From NCBI GenBank assembly GCA_026168455.1, contig CM047431.1, positions 54,676,539 through 54,740,538 on the forward strand: a DNA stretch of 64,000 bases, in the 5' to 3' direction. Positions 59,626 through 64,000 of this stretch are shown here, piece after piece (within the stretch, counting starts at the first letter, position 1; each line of letters begins with the position of its first letter). A program made the translations under genes and the position numbers. The DNA comes from Theocolax elegans. Its lineage: Eukaryota; Arthropoda; Insecta; Hymenoptera; Cerocephalidae. Under the pieces are notes generated by a model. It was not told the DNA's origin. It was given only the letters and a program-made list of their open reading frames with translations, and did no database searches.

Positions 59626-61745
59626 GTCCTCTTGCTCTCGTTCCCTCGTTCTCTATCGAGTTTGCCTTTGCTTTTGTTAATCATAATTATTTTCGTCATC
59701 ACGAAATATTAATTGGAAAATTTTGTGTATCGAACCTCGTTATCATTATAATTACGCTTTTCATTTCGAGATTGAACCTCTACGAGGATATAATGTTATT
59801 CTCACTTATTTAGTACGTCTCTCTCTCTATCTCTCTCTATCTCGCGCGCGCTCTCCCTCTCGCTCTCCTCCGTCATCGGAAAATCAACTCGGATGTACTT
59901 GTGCCATATTCGTTTATTTGCATCTATAATTCAAGGGTATTTATCGATCAAGACACGCTCGTTCATTGAAAAAAAACATTCGATTTTTCAAGTGTTAATT
60001 TGTTTGCGTACTACCAACGCATCGTGATTATTCATCCGGAGAATTACGTATACACCCTTTTGGTCAACTTTATTCGAATACAACGAACCAACATTAAATT
60101 AACATCGATACATTTCACCATGGTTATTTTATTCCAATTTAAGTTATTACTCTCGGTTCGAGTATTCATTTGAATTGTCTGTAGTCGTATTGTTACAACG
60201 ATTATTAACTGATAGATCATACAAGTAAATATTATTTATTACTATTATATATGTAGCCAACCAAAATTTCCGTATTGTCTAAATAATTCAGAGTTTGCGT
60301 ATCCATATAATTTTAATTGGCTAACACTACAAAGTTACAACCCTAGAATAATCTTATCAATTTTTTCCCATATAAATACATTGCTTTTCGCCATAAATTG
60401 ACGTGACGAGATTAGGAAATGTTCGGTTGTAAAATTCGTACTTTAGAGACAAATCTTAGTGAATCCGACATCGAGTGTCAGAATTTTTTTCTAATTAAGA
60501 TAAATACTGTGACAGGGATAATGGACATTATAGCGAAATATAGAAAAAATGATATTGAACACAGTAGCGAAAAAAAGGTTCTCGCTTACGCTGGCTCGTG
60601 AATATTTTGGTTAACGTATTCGAGAAATTGTTGTAGAGTACATTAAGACTATGGATCGGGCAAGCCAATCTACCGATATAATTTTGCATTTTTTTGTTTT
60701 GTGTTTTATACGTGAAAAAGAGGAAAAAAGGGGGAAAAAATGTATCCATCAAAATCACACGTTAATTCCATAAAATACCCGTGTAAGCTAGGAGCGATAT
60801 ACCGGCGTGGCGTAGATTGCTTCGTAGATTGGTAAGAGCTTTCGGCGGTTAAAATACATTTCTGTCGTTTCGACGTCGACGTCGATCAATTTCAACGTCG
60901 GCCGGGCCAAACGAACGGCGACATCAAACGAAAAAATATTACATCGGGTGTGCGGTCAACTTTACGTGGCCTCTTCTCTGACTTTTATGTTTTTCATGAA
61001 TTCGTTCTTTCGGAATTGCCCGCGAGTGTGTATATACGCGCCACGCACGCACGTGTGTGTACATAGGCACACGTGACAAAATTAATTTACCCTCGTGAAT
61101 ATTTTGCTTGGGTTATTGAAAAAAAAGTGCACGTATAGCTTCTACGTAATTTCCGAGCTGCGTTGGTAATTATTTTTCGACGGGTACGTGATAGTTATTT
61201 TGGTACTATTTTACTTTTCCTATTTAACAATAAGCAATATGTTGCCTTTAAGCTGTAAAAAATATATTGTTTATAACAATGAATAGGTGAAAGTAATCGT
61301 TGGATGTAAACAAAAACAGATAAATATTAAACGAAGGAGATGTCGGGCTCAGATGTTAGCTTTATGTGTATATAAAGAGATGATGTTTTTTTTTGTAAAA
61401 TCGCTTCGGTCAGGGCCTGACATATGTTTTACAGTTTGAATTTTGAACATCGGTTTGTAAAGACATCCCATTGCTATTATTAGCTGAAGGATATACATAC
61501 CACTTGATGAGAAATCGAAATGCAGAGGGGTACATTCGGGTACACTCGGGTACAGTCGAGTAATCAAGACGTACGGACGTACATGGACGTAAGCAAAGAA
61601 AGATCAAAGAGCGGAGAGTAAGGTTGACGAGAGTTGGAGGGTGATATCGTTGAGTTATAAACAAGAATAATCGAACGATCGATTTACCGAGTGGAATAAT
61701 GGAGAGAGAGAGAGAGGGTGGTTGGCGAGTTATAGGTAATAGTGA

Positions 61746-61880
61746 TGATTTAGGTGGTGATAGTTCCGGGAGGGTTGCGGGGCTCCTCCCGCCGGCGAGT
61801 CGGTCACCTGCATATTAATTCGCCGGTAATAACTTGGACCGGTTGTATAAGAATCAGCCTCGCGTATCCCCGACTGCAGC
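61746..61880. promoter_or_regulatory. Candidate regulatory block (second copy)
   Basis: Second copy of 59101-59235 with no difference noticed. Confidence 0.22.
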
Positions 61881-62235
61881 CCGATTATATCGTCTAAATG
61901 CGTTTTCTCTTTAGTTATGTGCGGAGCGTTGAAATTCCAATTAGTTGGTTACACTGTGCGTGTACGTGTGCGCGCAATCAGCCCACGCAATTATCTTTAC
62001 CGAGCGCAGTGTGCTGCTCCTCCTGCTGCATCCCTTTGCGTTTCCACGTACGCGCTCGGCTATCGCATAGCATCATCGCTCCCACACACACGCACACACA
62101 CACAGACGGAGAAAGCCTCTCTAACTGGATTTATTCGACGAGTACTTTTTCAGCGCATTAAACCACCCAAAGAGAGGTAGAGTCAGTTGGAGAATCGCTT
62201 TTCTCCGCGGACTTGCTAGCTTGTTTCCCCATTTC

Positions 62236-62238
<3 letters not shown>

Positions 62239-62283
<45 letters not shown>
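62239..62283. repeat. (CT)n microsatellite, long allele
   Basis: About 45 bp of uninterrupted CT inside duplication copy 2. Confidence 0.92.
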
Positions 62284-62287
<4 letters not shown>

Positions 62288-63196
62288 CTCTTGCTCTCGT
62301 TCCCTCGTTCTCTATCGAGTTTGCCTTTGCTTTTGTTAATCATAATTATTTTCGTCATCACGAAAATATTAATTGGAAAATTTTGTGTATCGAACCTCGT
62401 TATCATTATAATTACGCTTTTCATTTCGAGATTGAACCTCTACGAGGATATAATGTTATTCTCACTTATTTAGTACGTCTCTCTCTCTATCTCTCTCTAT
62501 CTCGCGCGCGCTCTCCCTCTCGCTCTCCTCCGTCATCGGAAAATCAACTCGGATGTACTTGTGCCATATTCGTTTATTTTGCATCTATAATTCAAGGGTA
62601 TTTATCGATCAAGACACGCTCGTTCATTGAAAAAAACATTCGATTTTTCAAGTGTTAATTTGTTTGCGTACTACCAACGCATCGTGATTATTCATCCGGA
62701 GAATTACGTATACACCCTTTTGGTCAACTTTATTCGAATACAACGAACCAACATTAAATTAACATCGATACATTTCACCATGGTTATTTTATTCCAAATT
62801 TAAGTTATTACTCTCGGTTCGAGTATTCATTTGAATTGTCTGTAGTCGTATTGTTACAACGATTATTAACTGATAGATCATACAAGTAAATATTATTTAT
62901 TACTATTATATATGTAGCCAACCAAAATTTCCGTATTGTCTAAATAATTCAGAGTTTGCGTATCCATATAATTTTTAATTGGCTAACACTACAAAGTTAC
63001 AACCCTAGAATAATCTTATCAATTTTTTCCCATATAAATACATTGCTTTTCGCCATAAATTGACGTGACGAGATTAGGAAATGTTCGGTTGTAAAATTCG
63101 TACTTTAGAGACAAATCTTAGTGAATCCGACATCGAGTGTCAGAATTTTTTTCTAATTAAGATAAATATCGACACTTAAATAAGTCAAATAATTAC

Positions 63197-63369
63197 CTCG
63201 AGCGTAACCTCAATTTTCCTTTTTGAATGAAATTATTATTATCATCGTAACTCCATTGAAATTTTTGTGTAAGCTCGGTTTGGGCGGTATCTTCGATTCG
63301 ATTGACCTTTCTCACCGTAGCATCTACGCACATATTGGAATAATCGTACAATTGGGCAAATAGCATTAA
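63197..63369 (-). CDS. Candidate coding exon of unknown gene
   Basis: On the minus strand, a long pyrimidine tract ending gtattttttag is followed by an open frame LMLFAQLYDYSNMCVDATV...KFQWSYDDNNNFIQ...LRLRS. The frame ends at the donor AG|GTAATT with two bases carried. The length is 173 bases. There is no stop over 57 codons although other frames close. The acceptor is good. It could be an early exon of the minus-strand chitin-binding gene about 19 kb away, but its phase cannot join exon A directly, and no signal peptide is seen. No family is recognised. Confidence 0.45.
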
Positions 63370-64000
63370 CTAAAAAATACGAAAGTAAGAACAGCACAAG
63401 GGTATAGAGATCGCGAGGAAGTCGGATGCCGTGTACGTTATACGCACTCTCAATCCCAAAGAGGAGGTAGGGAGCAACGGTGGTTCACGCATTGTCTGTG
63501 CAAACGCGTGCATAAACGGCAAACACAATATTATAAAGCGTTGCTTAATTACACGTGTTCGCGTATGCAGCGACGCGTGAAGATTTTATAATGCACGTAT
63601 TTACCTTGGACGAGATCCGCGTAAACCCTCGAACAAACCCCACCCACCCTCTCTCTCTCACCGTACCAATATTCCGCGTCATTGGTCCGAAGTTAATGCG
63701 AATTAAAACACCGATCCTATATACACCAAGTTTAAATATTAAAATTCGACTCCTGTGTTGCTTGAGCGAAACTTGGGCTTTTCTTACCAGATAATTGTAA
63801 TGTAACTCGATTACCTATCTATTTTTTTTTCTTTGGCTATCGAGCTGGAGTAGTGCTCACAGGATTTCAAATAAGTTGGTTGTATCTCCTGATGCACGTA
63901 CTATTTCGTATATATACTCTGCTGGTGAATTACCGAATTTGACTGTATGTTTAATTCTTAAACAATTATGTCGGGTAATATTTTTAGTCCGTTGCGCAAT
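63370..64000. other. Non-coding flank
   Basis: Moderate GC. A 79-codon plus-strand frame at 63555-63794 has no domain. No other feature was recognised. Confidence 0.45.

Larger units (their letters stand above)
57856..60502 (+). repeat. Tandem duplication of about 2.65 kb, copy 1
   Basis: Starts tactgtgacagggataatgg and repeats at 60505. Junction and flanks share AAATA. It contains CpG-rich and CA/CT microsatellite sequence and a candidate regulatory block at 59101-59235. ORFs inside overlap in several frames and have no domain. Confidence 0.93.
60503..63168 (+). repeat. Tandem duplication of about 2.65 kb, copy 2
   Basis: Near identical to copy 1. Visible differences are a deleted TTAA near 60680, CT and GA array length changes, A/T run indels and a few substitutions (for example tgaagtatat against tgaaggatat near 61488). 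Ends at gataaata, then tcgac. Confidence 0.93.

Noticed and set aside
1..64000. Search for CRISPR arrays, tRNA, rRNA and bacterial operons
   Set aside because: None seen. Direct repeats are tandem duplications or microsatellites, and gene structure is intron-containing.

Overview
The window is eukaryotic. It is AT-rich, gene-poor intergenic and intronic DNA with GT-AG introns, many GA/CT, CA and TA microsatellites, and abundant non-autonomous DNA transposons. A spliced gene carrying one type-2 chitin-binding domain in the style of CPAP1 cuticular proteins points to an arthropod, most likely an insect. Hymenoptera fits the general texture, but the order is a guess. No tRNA, rRNA, CRISPR or prokaryotic operon was seen.

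Layout. 1-13.2 kb: AT-rich DNA with a small terminal-inverted-repeat element, a decayed Jockey-type reverse transcriptase on the minus strand (about 4.25-4.9 kb), a roughly 1 kb near-perfect palindrome (5170-6165) and a strongly purine-biased stretch. 13.2-20.4 kb: a 3.4 kb tandem duplication of unique flank plus most of an AT-rich transposon. 20.4-30.6 kb: a decayed 40-bp tandem repeat, a foldback element built from a short palindromic word (23.8-24.7 kb), a GC/CpG-richer stretch at 25.1-26.0 kb, and an uninterrupted inverted copy of the same transposon (28117-30457) lying between the arms of an older inverted repeat. 34.4-36.5 kb: a hAT-like foldback nested in an AT-rich element, then a further palindrome.

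The two supported genes are convergent. On the plus strand (37.4-39.6 kb, perhaps to 39.98 kb) is a RING plus double B-box (TRIM-like) protein assembled from five phase-compatible exons. On the minus strand (40394-43745, plus a probable upstream exon at 44.3-44.5 kb) is a secreted-type CPAP1-like protein: a low-complexity Pro/Gln region, three short internal repeats, one six-cysteine chitin-binding domain and a charged tail. Its N-terminal exons are incomplete; an open exon at 63197-63369 on the same strand is a possible but unproven piece. The two genes have no evident functional link: one is a putative intracellular ubiquitin ligase, the other an extracellular chitin binder.

47-64 kb is again mostly non-coding, with two more foldbacks (55.2-55.9 and 56.9-57.3 kb) and two more direct duplications (0.84 and 2.65 kb). 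In all, four direct duplications of 0.8-3.4 kb occur, one of which duplicates two exons of the CPAP1-like gene. Their near identity, with differences mostly at homopolymers and microsatellites, means uncollapsed haplotypes or assembly error must be excluded before a biological reading. The most distinctive features are this density of direct duplications, the density of long foldbacks able to form double-stranded RNA, and the duplicated exon pair. No clearly new biochemical system was found.
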